DNA from: Pectobacterium cacticida
Lineage (GTDB): Bacteria > Pseudomonadota > Gammaproteobacteria > Enterobacterales > Enterobacteriaceae
DNA: 64,000 bases
NCBI RefSeq assembly: GCF_036885195.1
Contig: NZ_CP133656.1
Coordinates: forward strand, 868,001 to 932,000
Direction of reading: 5' to 3'
Shown: positions 53,320 to 62,813 of the stretch, piece by piece
Numbering within the stretch: the first letter of the stretch is position 1
Layout of the letters: each line of letters opens with the position of its first letter
The notes under the pieces: model-generated
What the model saw: only the letters and a program-made list of their open reading frames with translations
The model's database searches: none
Told to the model about the DNA's origin: nothing
Translations under genes and position numbers: made by a program

Positions 53320-54528
53320 ATGGAATATCTATCAGGTAAGCGAGTTTTTTCATTCTCCGTAGGGCTTATTGGTCTATTTAGCGCATCAGCATTTGCCTCG
53401 GATTCCCGGACGGTAACGGAGCCGAAAGCTCCGGCTACCTGCGCCGTGGTTAAAGCCGGTAGCGACACGGCCACCGGGGCCATTCAAAAAGCTCTGAATA
53501 ATTGCAGTCAAGGAAAAGCGGTAAGATTGAGCGCGGGAAGTTCGTCCATTTTCCTCAGTGGCCCGCTCACGCTGCCTTCGGGGGTGAGTCTGCTGATTGA
53601 TAACGGCGTCACGCTACGCGCGATCAATAATGCCAAGGCGTTTGAAAATGCCCCCTCATCCTGTGGTGTCGTCGATAAAAATGGTAAAGGTTGTTATGCG
53701 TTTATCACCGCGACAAGCACGACAGGTAGCGGTATTTACGGGCCGGGCACCATTGATGGTCAAGGTGGTGTAAAGCTTCAGGATAAAAAGGTGAGCTGGT
53801 GGGATTTAGCCGCCGACGCCAAAGTGAAGAAGTTAAAGCAAAATACGCCCAGATTGATTCAGATTAATAAGAGCAAAAATTTCACGTTATATAACGTCTC
53901 GCTAATTAACTCGCCAAATTTCCACGTCGTATTTAGCGATGGTGATGGTTTTACCGCCTGGAAAACGACGATAAACACGCCGTCCAATGCCAGAAATACC
54001 GATGGCATCGATCCGATGTCGTCAAAGAATGTCACTATTGCCCACAGTAAAATTTCGACGGGTGATGATAACGTGGCGATCAAAGCGTACAAAGGACGTC
54101 CTGAAACACGCAATATTTCTATTCTGCATAACGAATTCGGGACGGGGCACGGGATGTCGATCGGCAGTGAAACGATGGGCGTTTACAATGTGACCGTTGA
54201 TGATTTGACGATGAACGGCACCACGAATGGGTTGCGCATTAAAAGTGATAAGTCTGCTGCCGGGGTGGTAAATGGCATTCGGTATAACCATGTTGTCATG
54301 AAGAATGTGAAGAAACCCATTGTGATTGATACCGTGTATGAGAAAAAATCAGGAAATAATGTTCCCGACTGGAGCGACATTACGTTTAACGATGTGACAT
54401 CGCAAACCAAAGGCGTGGTGGTGCTCAACGGCGAAAATGCGAAAAAGCCGATAGTCGTCACAATGAAAAATGTTAATCTGACCCGCGACACTACATGGCA
54501 GATCAACAACGTCAAGGTTAATAAGTAA
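53320..54528 (+). CDS. pehA: Secreted endopolygalacturonase PehA
   Basis: Hydrolyses alpha-1,4 bonds in polygalacturonate; GH28 beta helix. The 402-residue precursor has a signal peptide ending near SASAFA-SDSRTV and the catalytic motifs NTDGID (D228), GDDNVAIK (D249, D250), GHGMSIGS (H277) and RIKSD. It is nearly co-linear with P. carotovorum PehA and has identical length. Exported by the type II pathway. A hairpin lies downstream at 54557-54587. Confidence 0.97.
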   Translation: MEYLSGKRVFSFSVGLIGLFSASAFASDSRTVTEPKAPATCAVVKAGSDTATGAIQKALNNCSQGKAVRLSAGSSSIFLSGPLTLPSGVSLLIDNGVTLRAINNAKAFENAPSSCGVVDKNGKGCYAFITATSTTGSGIYGPGTIDGQGGVKLQDKKVSWWDLAADAKVKKLKQNTPRLIQINKSKNFTLYNVSLINSPNFHVVFSDGDGFTAWKTTINTPSNARNTDGIDPMSSKNVTIAHSKISTGDDNVAIKAYKGRPETRNISILHNEFGTGHGMSIGSETMGVYNVTVDDLTMNGTTNGLRIKSDKSAAGVVNGIRYNHVVMKNVKKPIVIDTVYEKKSGNNVPDWSDITFNDVTSQTKGVVVLNGENAKKPIVVTMKNVNLTRDTTWQINNVKVNK

Positions 54529-54556
54529 CATAGTTAGACTCTGGCTTTATTTATAA

Positions 54557-54587
54557 TAGCGCGAGAATCTTCAGGGTTTTCGCGCTA
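54557..54587 (+). terminator. Hairpin after pehA
   Basis: TAGCGCGA at 54557-54564 pairs with TCGCGCTA at 54580-54587; the downstream GTTTTGTTTC is T-rich. Probable terminator. Confidence 0.6.
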
Positions 54588-54623
54588 AGTGTTTTGTTTC
54601 CTCCGAGAAGTCACTTCCCTCTT

Positions 54624-54640
54624 TACCGATTTTATCGGTA
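54624..54640 (+). repeat. Palindrome upstream of aroL
   Basis: TACCGAT-TTT-ATCGGTA is a perfect inverted repeat with 7-bp arms between pehA and aroL. It does not match the TyrR box pattern and its role is unknown. Confidence 0.5.
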
Positions 54641-54778
54641 TGATTCAGCCACGACAAAGTAAGCAATCACCCCATCATTTTAGCTAGCCGACATCATTTG
54701 AATGGTGGATGCGCCGATGTGCATATCGTCAGAAGTATGATGGGGCGGGTGATACAGAAAATAAGGATCCGTCATTAT

Positions 54779-55300
54779 ATGACACAGCCCATTTTTATCG
54801 TTGGTGCCAGAGGTTGTGGAAAAACCACTGTTGGACATCAACTGGCGCAGACATTGGGGTATGACTTTGTCGATACCGACCAGTTTATGCAGCAGACGAC
54901 CCATATGACAGTGGCTGATATTGTTGCACAGGAAGGGTGGCATGGGTTCCGCCAGCGCGAAAGTCTGGTGCTACAGCAGGTTACTGCCAGCCGTAGCATT
55001 ATCGCAACAGGCGGCGGTATGGTGCTTGCGGAAGCGAATCGGCGTTTTATGCATGATAATGGCATCGTGATTTATCTCCATGCTGGGGCAGAACTGTTGG
55101 CTCAGCGTTTGGAGGAAAACCCTCAGGATCACCAGCGTCCCACATTGACCGGCCGCCCCATCGCAGAGGAAATGGCCGAGGTGCTGGCCGCGCGTGAGGC
55201 GCTTTATCGCGGCGTCGCACATCATGTCATTGATGCGTCGCAGACGCCGGAAGCAATTGTGGCTAGCGTGCTAAACGCGTTACGCCTGTCGGCTGCGTAA
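54779..55300 (+). CDS. aroL: Shikimate kinase II
   Basis: Phosphorylates shikimate at C3 in aromatic amino acid synthesis. The start MTQPIFIVGARGCGKTTVG at 54779 gives 173 residues, E. coli-like; open sequence from 54698 is not conserved. Walker A GARGCGKTT, FVDTDQFM, ATGGGMVL and the LID segment (DHQRPTLTGRPIAEEM) mark AroL. In E. coli TyrR and TrpR control it; I could not find clear boxes here. Confidence 0.95.
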   Translation: MTQPIFIVGARGCGKTTVGHQLAQTLGYDFVDTDQFMQQTTHMTVADIVAQEGWHGFRQRESLVLQQVTASRSIIATGGGMVLAEANRRFMHDNGIVIYLHAGAELLAQRLEENPQDHQRPTLTGRPIAEEMAEVLAAREALYRGVAHHVIDASQTPEAIVASVLNALRLSAA

Positions 55301-55438
55301 GTAAAGGATAACCAGATAAGCTAAACCCACGTGAGTTGACGTCCGAATTGCGCATTTTTAAGGAATAAATCGTGACAGCGGCTCTGGTCTCCTTTTAATA
55401 TGAATTTTCTACGTTTTTTGACGACAGGTGCCGCAGCT

Positions 55439-55723
55439 ATGCTGAATGTGAATGAGTATTTTGCAGGGAAAGTGAAGTCAATCGGTTTTGAAGGCGACGG
55501 CATTGGCCGCGCGAGTATTGGCGTGATGGAGGCGGGAGAATACACGTTTGGAACCGGGCAGCCGGAAGAGATGACGGTGATCACCGGGGCGTTACAAGTG
55601 CTGTTACCTGGATCGCCAGACTGGCAGGTTTTCGCCCCCGGCGAAACGTTTTTTGTTCCAGGGAAAAGCGAATTTAATTTACGGGTAGTGGAGCCAACCG
55701 CCTACCTGTGCAAATATTTGTAA
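55439..55723 (+). CDS. ppnP: Pyrimidine/purine nucleoside phosphorylase PpnP (YaiE)
   Basis: A 94-residue cupin-fold phosphorylase of broad nucleoside range. The start at 55439 (MLNVNEYFAGKVKSIGF) matches E. coli; open sequence from 55400 is unconserved. Segments ASIGVMEAGEYTFGT, PEEMTVITGALQVLLPG and YLCKYL match the family. It follows aroL as a nearby gene, as in E. coli. A hairpin at 55749-55783 follows. Confidence 0.93.
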   Translation: MLNVNEYFAGKVKSIGFEGDGIGRASIGVMEAGEYTFGTGQPEEMTVITGALQVLLPGSPDWQVFAPGETFFVPGKSEFNLRVVEPTAYLCKYL

Positions 55724-56145
55724 CCTCTCTTTTTCTCTTACTCTACGTAAAGTGGTTTTTTCGTTATCGCGGAATGCCACTTTTATTTCCTCGTTATTTC
55801 CCAAACCCGTGAGCGGTCACCTTATCTTCTATTAATAGAATGGCTTATTCGTTATGTTAATACATTGCTATGATGTGGTTGATTAATAGTACAATGAATA
55901 AAGCGGTTTTTATTAAGAATTATCCCTGACTTGTTAATGCCCAGTAAATAATGTACCTTGTTAATAATATTTTGTTATATCTGAAAAGTTTTTCCCACCT
56001 AATATTTTTATTATCTTGGTATTAAATTCTGGATTGATCGACTAATTGTGAAATTTGTGACTTTATTTTAACTATGAACCAGTTAAATATAGTAATTAAT
56101 TTGTCGCTTTTCGGGATGAACGGCATCTGAAGCGGCTCGCGATGC
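55724..56145 (+). other. Noncoding AT-rich gap between ppnP and the chemoreceptor
   Basis: No gene supported. It contains a hairpin after ppnP (AAAGTGG at 55749-55755 with CCACTTT at 55777-55783, probable terminator) and the 14-bp palindrome TTCTATTAATAGAA at 55827-55840. The chemoreceptor promoter lies at its right end. Confidence 0.6.
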
Positions 56146-56172
56146 TCAAGTTTTATTTTGTTACGCCGTTAT
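56146..56172 (+). promoter_or_regulatory. Sigma-28 (FliA) promoter of the chemoreceptor gene
   Basis: TCAAGTTT, 11 bases, GCCGTTAT matches the flagellar class-3 consensus TAAAGTTT-N11-GCCGATAA at 13 of 16 positions with exact spacing. It ends 36 bases before the start codon, placing the gene in the flagellar-chemotaxis regulon. A small hairpin (ACTCT-ATATAA-AGAGT, 56186-56201) lies in the short leader. Confidence 0.75.
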
Positions 56173-56208
56173 GAAGAGTATGGACACTCTATATAAAGAG
56201 TCTTTTTT

Positions 56209-57999
56209 ATGCTGAAAACAACGCGTTCCCGCATTCTTGCGGCCTGTTCGATCATTGTTGTATTTTCCCTAGTTATTAATACTTTTTTAAATTACACCAT
56301 AGCGAATAATACCAATAAGGAAGCTATCCAGAATACGCTGGATGCCGTAGCGATAAGCCACAGTATCGCGGTTAGCGACTGGGTGGCGTCTAAAACGCAG
56401 ATGATTGCCGCGCTGCACGATCGCGCCATAAAGGATGAGGATCCGATCCCATTATTTAAGCAGATTGCGGCATCCGGCGGTTTTATTAATGTTTACATGG
56501 GTTACGCCAATGGGACAGCCAAATTTTCTGAGCCTGAGGGTATTCCGAACGATTATAACCCGACCATCAGACCTTGGTATCAGCAGGCCGTTAAAGAAGG
56601 TAAGCCTTTAGTGACGGAGCCTTATATTGATGCGGGGACGCATAAGCTGGTGGTTTCCTTTGCTGCTCCTGTGCTGGACGGCACGACGGTGAAAGGCGTT
56701 GTCGGCGGCGATGTCACGATGGAAAGCGTGATTGAAAACGTTAAAGCGATCAAACCGAGCCCAAGCAGTTTCGGCGTATTGCTTGATCGTAACGGAACGA
56801 TCATCGCACATCCAGATGAAAATCTGACGCTGAAAAATATTACCGAGATTGCTCCCAATATTAATCTGGATGAGGCGCTCTCAGCCAGCAACGCCCAAGA
56901 GGTTGATTTTTCCGGTTCGGCTAAACTGGTGCTGGCAAAGCCGATTACGGGAACGAACTGGTTCATGCTGGTCGTGGTTGATAAAACTGAGGCGACAGCG
57001 GGAATGCGTTCCCTACTGTCTACCTCGGTCATTACGCTGGTTTCTATCGCGCTGCTGGGGACGTTGGTGATTGGCTTTATTATTACGTCAGCGCTCAAAC
57101 GATTGTTACAAATTCGTGATGCGATGGATGATATTAGCAATGGTAATAACGATCTGACCCAGCGTTTACCGGATGAAGGGCATGATGAGGTCGCCCAGAT
57201 TGCCCGTTCCTTTAATATTTTTGTCGATAAGATCAGCCAGGTCATCATGCAAATCCGCGACATCAGCGCCTCGCTTCAGATGGCGGCGGATGAGATTTCA
57301 GCGGGGAATAACGATCTCTCAGCGCGTACTGAGTCTGCGGCGTCGAGCATCCAGCAAACGGCGGCCTCTCTGGAAGAAATTTCTGCCGCAGTGACGCAGT
57401 CGGCTGGGTCGGCGCAGCAAGTTAACGCCAAAGCGCTACTGCTGTCGCAAGATGCCGGGACGGGAGGGCAGGTTGTCTCCGACGTCATTGTCACGATGGA
57501 AGATATCGTCGTCGCATCTGGAAAAATCGGGGATATCATTGGCGTGATCGATGGCATAGCATTTCAGACTAACATTTTAGCGCTTAACGCAGCGGTAGAG
57601 GCGGCGCGGGCAGGCGAGCAGGGCCGGGGCTTCGCCGTTGTTGCGGGAGAGGTGCGTAATCTGGCACAACGTAGCGCGCAGGCAGCGAAAGAAATTAAAG
57701 AGCTGATTGAGGCAACGGTTTCAAGTGTGACATCCGGATCGGTGCAAGTACGCCAGGCAAGTGACAAGATGAATGAAATTGTCGGTGGCGTTTCCACGGT
57801 GAGCACGGTGATGTCTGAAATCACACATGCGGCGGATGAGCAAATGCGCGGCATCAATGAGATCAATAAGGCGGTCGCGCAATTAGATTCGATGGTGCAA
57901 CAAAACGCCGCACTGGTACAAGAATCGGCGGCCGCGTCGGGGGCATTGCAGTCCCAAGCCGAAGAATTGAATGCCGTAGTTGGCGCGTTCCGAGTCTAA
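56209..57999 (+). CDS. Methyl-accepting chemotaxis protein with dCache sensor
   Basis: A 596-residue inner-membrane chemoreceptor: membrane segment at about 8-30, a periplasmic dCache_1-like domain (about 35-270, with PTIRPWYQQAVKEGKPLVTE and DRNGTIIAHPDE), second membrane segment about 275-297, HAMP, then the signalling hairpin with IDGIAFQTNILALNAAVEAA. It lacks the C-terminal NWETF-type pentapeptide. dCache domains of this sort often bind amino acids or organic acids, but the ligand cannot be named. In E. coli a different gene lies between ppnP and rdgC. Confidence 0.93.
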   Translation: MLKTTRSRILAACSIIVVFSLVINTFLNYTIANNTNKEAIQNTLDAVAISHSIAVSDWVASKTQMIAALHDRAIKDEDPIPLFKQIAASGGFINVYMGYANGTAKFSEPEGIPNDYNPTIRPWYQQAVKEGKPLVTEPYIDAGTHKLVVSFAAPVLDGTTVKGVVGGDVTMESVIENVKAIKPSPSSFGVLLDRNGTIIAHPDENLTLKNITEIAPNINLDEALSASNAQEVDFSGSAKLVLAKPITGTNWFMLVVVDKTEATAGMRSLLSTSVITLVSIALLGTLVIGFIITSALKRLLQIRDAMDDISNGNNDLTQRLPDEGHDEVAQIARSFNIFVDKISQVIMQIRDISASLQMAADEISAGNNDLSARTESAASSIQQTAASLEEISAAVTQSAGSAQQVNAKALLLSQDAGTGGQVVSDVIVTMEDIVVASGKIGDIIGVIDGIAFQTNILALNAAVEAARAGEQGRGFAVVAGEVRNLAQRSAQAAKEIKELIEATVSSVTSGSVQVRQASDKMNEIVGGVSTVSTVMSEITHAADEQMRGINEINKAVAQLDSMVQQNAALVQESAAASGALQSQAEELNAVVGAFRV

Positions 58000-58057
58000 G
58001 TTCCGCTGCCGTATCGGTATGAGCCCGCATCCCGTTAGCGGGTCATACCCAGGCGTA

Positions 58058-58987
58058 TTAACGTTGGGCTTCGCCGCCCAACGCCTCAATCAGGTTGGCG
58101 ATCAATGCCGCTAGTTCGCTGGTCATCAAAATGAAATCAGCATCAAACCGTTGGGCAAAATCATCCCGGTCGATATCATCGTTCTGTTCACGCAATGTGT
58201 CAGAGAATTTCAACCGTTTTAGTGAACCGTCCTCGGACAAAACCAGTTGAATGCGTTCCTGCCAGTCCAGCGCCAGCTTGGTGACGACTTTTCCTGCTTC
58301 AATATGTACGGCGATTTCATCGCAGACCAAATCCTGTTTTTTACAGCGGATAACCCCACCGTCTTCCAGGATTGCCTGCAATTCTGCCTCATCCTGTAGT
58401 GTAAACCCGGCGGGTGGTTCGCCTGAGCGCACCCATTCGGTTAGCGTTAGCTCAATAGGCGTTTCCATAGTCAGCGGCACCACCGGCAACGATCCCAGCG
58501 TTTTGCGTAGTAGCGCCAGCGTATCCTCTGCTTTTTTTGCGCTGGCGGCATCGACCATAATCAAACCATTTACCGTATCGATCCACAGCCAAATCTGGCT
58601 AAAACGGCTGAACGCGCGTGGAAGAAGGCTATGCAGCACTTCGTCCTTTAGTGAATCCTTTTCGGTTTTTTTGAGCTTACGATGCTGTTCGGCTTCCAGA
58701 CGTTCGATTTTGGCCTGAAGCGTTTGCTTGATAACCGGAGACGGCAGAATCTTTTCTTCTTTGCGGGCGCAAATGACAATTTGCCCATTAACGGCGTGCG
58801 TTAATGCATCGCTATGGGAGCCCATTGGCGAAACCCAACCCGTTTTCATCATATCCTGGCTACCGCACGGACTAAATGCGAAGGCATTGAGGCGTTTTTC
58901 CAGCTCATCTATAGATAAACCGTTACCCTTGGACAGCGTGCTGTCCTGGCTTAGGCGGTAAATCATTACGTTTTTAAACCACAACAT
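58058..58987 (-). CDS. rdgC: Recombination-associated protein RdgC
   Basis: Ring-shaped DNA-binding protein that limits RecA filament formation. The 309-residue product is close to E. coli RdgC (MLWFKNVMIYRLSQD, SPCGSQDMMKTGWVSPMGS, VHIEAGKVVTKLALDWQERI). It is convergent with the chemoreceptor gene; GTTGGGC/GCCCAAC at its 3' end can form a hairpin. It lies just downstream of sbcC in a recombination gene cluster. Confidence 0.95.
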   Translation of the reverse strand: MLWFKNVMIYRLSQDSTLSKGNGLSIDELEKRLNAFAFSPCGSQDMMKTGWVSPMGSHSDALTHAVNGQIVICARKEEKILPSPVIKQTLQAKIERLEAEQHRKLKKTEKDSLKDEVLHSLLPRAFSRFSQIWLWIDTVNGLIMVDAASAKKAEDTLALLRKTLGSLPVVPLTMETPIELTLTEWVRSGEPPAGFTLQDEAELQAILEDGGVIRCKKQDLVCDEIAVHIEAGKVVTKLALDWQERIQLVLSEDGSLKRLKFSDTLREQNDDIDRDDFAQRFDADFILMTSELAALIANLIEALGGEAQR

Positions 58988-59129
58988 GGTGTTATCCCTG
59001 ACTGGGCGCGCTGGTTGGCACGCGGGTTTGCAATATTGCGCGCATGATAACGAATTCGAAACCGTAATGTAGAATAAAAATGCCGGGAGTCAGCGGAATT
59101 CTCACCACGTTTTGAAGACGGATCACGGT

Positions 59130-62100
59130 CTATACGGCGTAGTGTGACGCTAACCGGCTGATACCCAATCCGTTAACTTTCTGTACGTTGATTTGCACGG
59201 GAATGCGTTCTTTCATGGCTTCAATATGGCTAATGACGCCGATAGTTTTCCCGGATGCATTCAGGTTATCCAGCGCATCCAGCGCAATATCCAGCGTCTC
59301 GGCATCCAGCGTGCCAAAGCCTTCATCCAAAAAGAGCGAGTCAATGCTGGTTTTATGACTAACCAGATCGGATAACGCCAGCGCCAGCGCCAGGCTGACC
59401 AGAAAACTCTCACCGCCGGATAGCGTTTTGGTGTCGCGTTCGGCATCAGCCTGCCAGGTATCCATCACCAATAATTCCAGTTCGCCGCCGGGCTTACGTT
59501 TTAGCTGGTAACGCTCGTGCAGGCGTGCAAGCTGGAGATTGGCGAGATAAATCAGATGGTCCAACGTCAACCCCTGAGCAAACTTGCGGAATTTATCCCC
59601 TTTACTGGATCCGATTAACGAATTTAACGTTTCCCAGTCATCATACCGTTGCTGGCTTTGGGCGATCTCATTGAGCAAGGTTTGTTGGCTCTGGCGCTGT
59701 AGCCGATCGTCAGCCAATTGGCGTTGAAGTTCACCCTGTTGTCGCAGATTGGTTTTCAGCGTTTCATCCTGCGTCACCAACCGTTGCTGTATCGCTTCTT
59801 GCGTGATGTCTTCCGTCAGAGAGGCTGGTCGTTTTTGTTGCTGTTCAAGGAGCGCCTGTTCAGCCTGCTGCCGCAGCGCCGTTGCCTGCTGCAAGTGCTG
59901 ATACAGTGTTTCCTTAAGTTCCTGCAATGTCTGGCGTTCCTGTTCATCAAGCAGCGCATCGAGAAAGGTGGTTTCATCAATGAAAGTGCTTTGCTGCAAC
60001 GCCAGAGTAAAGCGTTCGGCCGCACTCTCATGCTGGCGTGTACACTGGTCATATTGCTGCTGCGTGCTAGCCAGCTCTCCCGTCAGACGGCTTAACGCCG
60101 TTTCGGTTTGCTGTCGAGCTGATAGGGCTAGCCTCAGCGCATCGTCGTACTGCTGGCTGGCTCGCTGTAGCTGTTCGCGCACGGTGGCGATTTGTCTGTC
60201 CCCGAACAATGCCTGCCGCGCCTGTTGGTTTGCACTGAGCAACGCAAGGTGCTGTTCCAACTGCTGTTGCTGCGTTTGGCATTGCTGTTTTGCTTCGGTC
60301 ACGTTGTGATTCAGATGCTGTAGGTCGCTTTCCAACGTGGCTAACAGAGGAATTAAGCGAGATTGCTCCTGCTCTTTGGTTTTCCAGTCTTGCCATTCTC
60401 TGTCACGCTGAGCCAGCCAGCCATCCTGTGTGTCAGCGTCTGGCAAAAGAAGCCCCACCGTTGTCAGCGTCTGCGTGATGTCCTGAGTATGTTGTGCGAT
60501 CTGCTGATGCACGTTTTGCAGTGATTGATCGATCTCTTGTTGCGTAACGCTTAGCGAGGATTGCTGCTGGATATTCAACGCGATCTTCTGCTCGAGTTCT
60601 CGCTGTAATGCCTCTGCGGCAGTCAGTAAATCCTTACTTTCCTGCCACTGTTTTTGCAATTGCTCGCGTGCGGCAATCTGCTGTCGAATGGCCTGTTCTT
60701 CGGCTTCACGCTCTGTAAGCCAGACGGCTATTTCGTCCTGCTGTTCCAGCGAGTAGGTAACTTGTAAGCGCTCACTGACATCTTGCCATTGTTGCAGCAG
60801 AGCCTGATGCTCGCTATCGCATTGAGCAAGCTCCAATTGCAGCTGTTCCCGCTGCTGTAAGCGTGCGTTCAGCTCAGCAGTGGTGTTTGCCAGCGCGATG
60901 GTTAACTGGTTCACCTCCTGTTGTAGTGCCGTCAGACGCCGTTGCGTTTCAGACGGTTGCAATGCCTGATAGCGCTCGATGGCGGGGTGCTCCGTTGAGC
61001 CGCATAGCGGGCACGCCTCTCCCGCCTGTAGCCGCTGGCGTTCGGCTTCCAGCTTAACAATATGCATTTCCTGCCGATATATCGTTTCCAAATCGGCCAG
61101 ACGCTCGCTGCGTTGCTGATGTTCAGACTGCTGCTGTTTCTGCAATATTTCTAACTGGTCGATATGGTCTTGTGTCTCAACGAGTTTGGCGAGATGTTGC
61201 TGCTTGCTCACCTGAAGGCGCTGGTATTGGTCGCTGACGGTGGCGAGTTGCCGACATATAGCCTGCTGATCCATGAGCTGATTAAAGCGCTGGTACAGAG
61301 CGGAAAGTGGCTGGTGCGCATCCTGAAGTTGCCGCGTTTCATCATGTTGAGTGAACAGCTGGCGCACAGCATTAACGGCCTTTTGTTGCTCACGCAACTG
61401 TATCGCCAGCTTGTCGGCTTCTTGCTGCCATGCCGTCGACTCTGCCATATGCTGTGCCTGTTTGTGGTTCAGCTTTTGTCGATCGTCCTGCAACTGGCGC
61501 AACTGGCGAAATTGGGTACGCCATAGCGGTAACAGCTCTCCCCATTGCTGGTGATGTGCGTGTTGCTGGCGATAAGATTGGATCTGTTCAAGCTGCCGCT
61601 TAGCTTGCCGTTGTTCTGCGGCGACCTGTGTTTGTTTAGACTCGTTGGCGTGCAGGCGAGCCTGCGTTTTTGCCAGTTCATCCTGCCGCTGGTTTTTTTG
61701 CTGTTCCAGCATAGCAATGCGCTGGTCAAGCGGCACGACCTGCTCGTTGATCAAACGCTCTTGTTCCTGCCGCTCTCGTTTATGTTTGCTAACGTCTTGC
61801 TCCGCCTTTTCCTCCTGCTGGCGCAGAGTAGTTAACTCACTTTGCTTATCGGCCAGCGATCGGGACAAGTGCTCAATCCGCTGGGCGAGTGCCAGAGACT
61901 CCTGACGGTAGCGCTCTTTTTCCTGATGTAGCGGTCTCAGTTTTTCTGCCGGTTCGTTGTTGGCTAATTTGTCGAGCTGCGATCTGGCCTGCTGGATGGC
62001 GGATTCGGCGCGCGTATGTTGCGCCTGCGCATGCGTTACCCTCGTTTGCTGCAGCGTCAGTTGCTCAAACCAGCGCAGCGCAGTCAGTGTTTGCTCACGT

Positions 62101-62813
62101 TCGGCGTTGCGCTGTTGCTCCTGTTGCGTCAGTTCGGCAAGCTGATTTTCTATCTGCTGGCGTTGTTCATCGCTCAATAATTGAATACTGAGTGCGCGCG
62201 TCTGTAACGTGTTCAATGCGACGCTGGCTTGTTTGTGCTTGTCATAAACGCGTTCGGAAATCAGGCCGTAGATATCTGTACCCGTTAATTCTTCCAGAAG
62301 TGCCGCCCTATCGTCCGCCTTAGCGTTGAGGAAGGCGGCAAATTGTCCCTGCGATAACATCATAGATCGCGTAAAGCGGCCGAAATCCAACCCGGTGAGC
62401 TGTGTGATCATGTCTTTTTTGTCATTCAGCTTTTCACACAGAATTTTACCGCCTTCAATAAGCGCGAGTTCGGCCTTGGGAGACTGTAAGTTGCCATCAG
62501 GCGCATTTCTTGCCCTACGTTGGCTCCAGAAGGCACGATATCCGACGCCTTTGACCTCAAATTCGACCTCGGCAAGGCATTCTGCGGTGTTACGCGTCAT
62601 CAAATCATTCTGGCTGGCGGAAAGCAGCCCAAGGCGTGGCGTCTCGTGGTATAACGCCAGACAAATGGCGTCGAGTAGCGTCGTTTTCCCGGCGCCTGTC
62701 GGGCCGGTAATGGCGAATAGAGCGTTGCTGGAAAAAGGCTCCTGCGTGAAATCGATCTTCCATTCGCCTTTCAACGCGTTAAGGTTTTTTAAGCGCAGGC
62801 TGAGAATTTTCAT
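59130..62813 (-). CDS. sbcC: Exonuclease subunit SbcC (Rad50 family)
   Basis: ATPase partner of the SbcCD nuclease that opens DNA hairpins and cuts palindromes at replication forks. The 1227-residue protein has Walker A GPTGAGKTTLLDAICLALY near 37, two very long coiled coils flanking the zinc hook CPLC at 601-604, an ABC signature LSGGESFLVSLALALALSD and Walker B DSLFLDEGFGTLDAET. It overlaps sbcD by 4 bases (ATGA). Somewhat longer than E. coli SbcC (1048), with the extra length in Q-rich coiled coil. Confidence 0.96.
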   Translation of the reverse strand: MKILSLRLKNLNALKGEWKIDFTQEPFSSNALFAITGPTGAGKTTLLDAICLALYHETPRLGLLSASQNDLMTRNTAECLAEVEFEVKGVGYRAFWSQRRARNAPDGNLQSPKAELALIEGGKILCEKLNDKKDMITQLTGLDFGRFTRSMMLSQGQFAAFLNAKADDRAALLEELTGTDIYGLISERVYDKHKQASVALNTLQTRALSIQLLSDEQRQQIENQLAELTQQEQQRNAEREQTLTALRWFEQLTLQQTRVTHAQAQHTRAESAIQQARSQLDKLANNEPAEKLRPLHQEKERYRQESLALAQRIEHLSRSLADKQSELTTLRQQEEKAEQDVSKHKRERQEQERLINEQVVPLDQRIAMLEQQKNQRQDELAKTQARLHANESKQTQVAAEQRQAKRQLEQIQSYRQQHAHHQQWGELLPLWRTQFRQLRQLQDDRQKLNHKQAQHMAESTAWQQEADKLAIQLREQQKAVNAVRQLFTQHDETRQLQDAHQPLSALYQRFNQLMDQQAICRQLATVSDQYQRLQVSKQQHLAKLVETQDHIDQLEILQKQQQSEHQQRSERLADLETIYRQEMHIVKLEAERQRLQAGEACPLCGSTEHPAIERYQALQPSETQRRLTALQQEVNQLTIALANTTAELNARLQQREQLQLELAQCDSEHQALLQQWQDVSERLQVTYSLEQQDEIAVWLTEREAEEQAIRQQIAAREQLQKQWQESKDLLTAAEALQRELEQKIALNIQQQSSLSVTQQEIDQSLQNVHQQIAQHTQDITQTLTTVGLLLPDADTQDGWLAQRDREWQDWKTKEQEQSRLIPLLATLESDLQHLNHNVTEAKQQCQTQQQQLEQHLALLSANQQARQALFGDRQIATVREQLQRASQQYDDALRLALSARQQTETALSRLTGELASTQQQYDQCTRQHESAAERFTLALQQSTFIDETTFLDALLDEQERQTLQELKETLYQHLQQATALRQQAEQALLEQQQKRPASLTEDITQEAIQQRLVTQDETLKTNLRQQGELQRQLADDRLQRQSQQTLLNEIAQSQQRYDDWETLNSLIGSSKGDKFRKFAQGLTLDHLIYLANLQLARLHERYQLKRKPGGELELLVMDTWQADAERDTKTLSGGESFLVSLALALALSDLVSHKTSIDSLFLDEGFGTLDAETLDIALDALDNLNASGKTIGVISHIEAMKERIPVQINVQKVNGLGISRLASHYAV

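Noticed and set aside
56044..56062. CRP-like TGTGA before the chemoreceptor gene
   Set aside because: Only the first half-site is good; the second reads TGACT, not TCACA.
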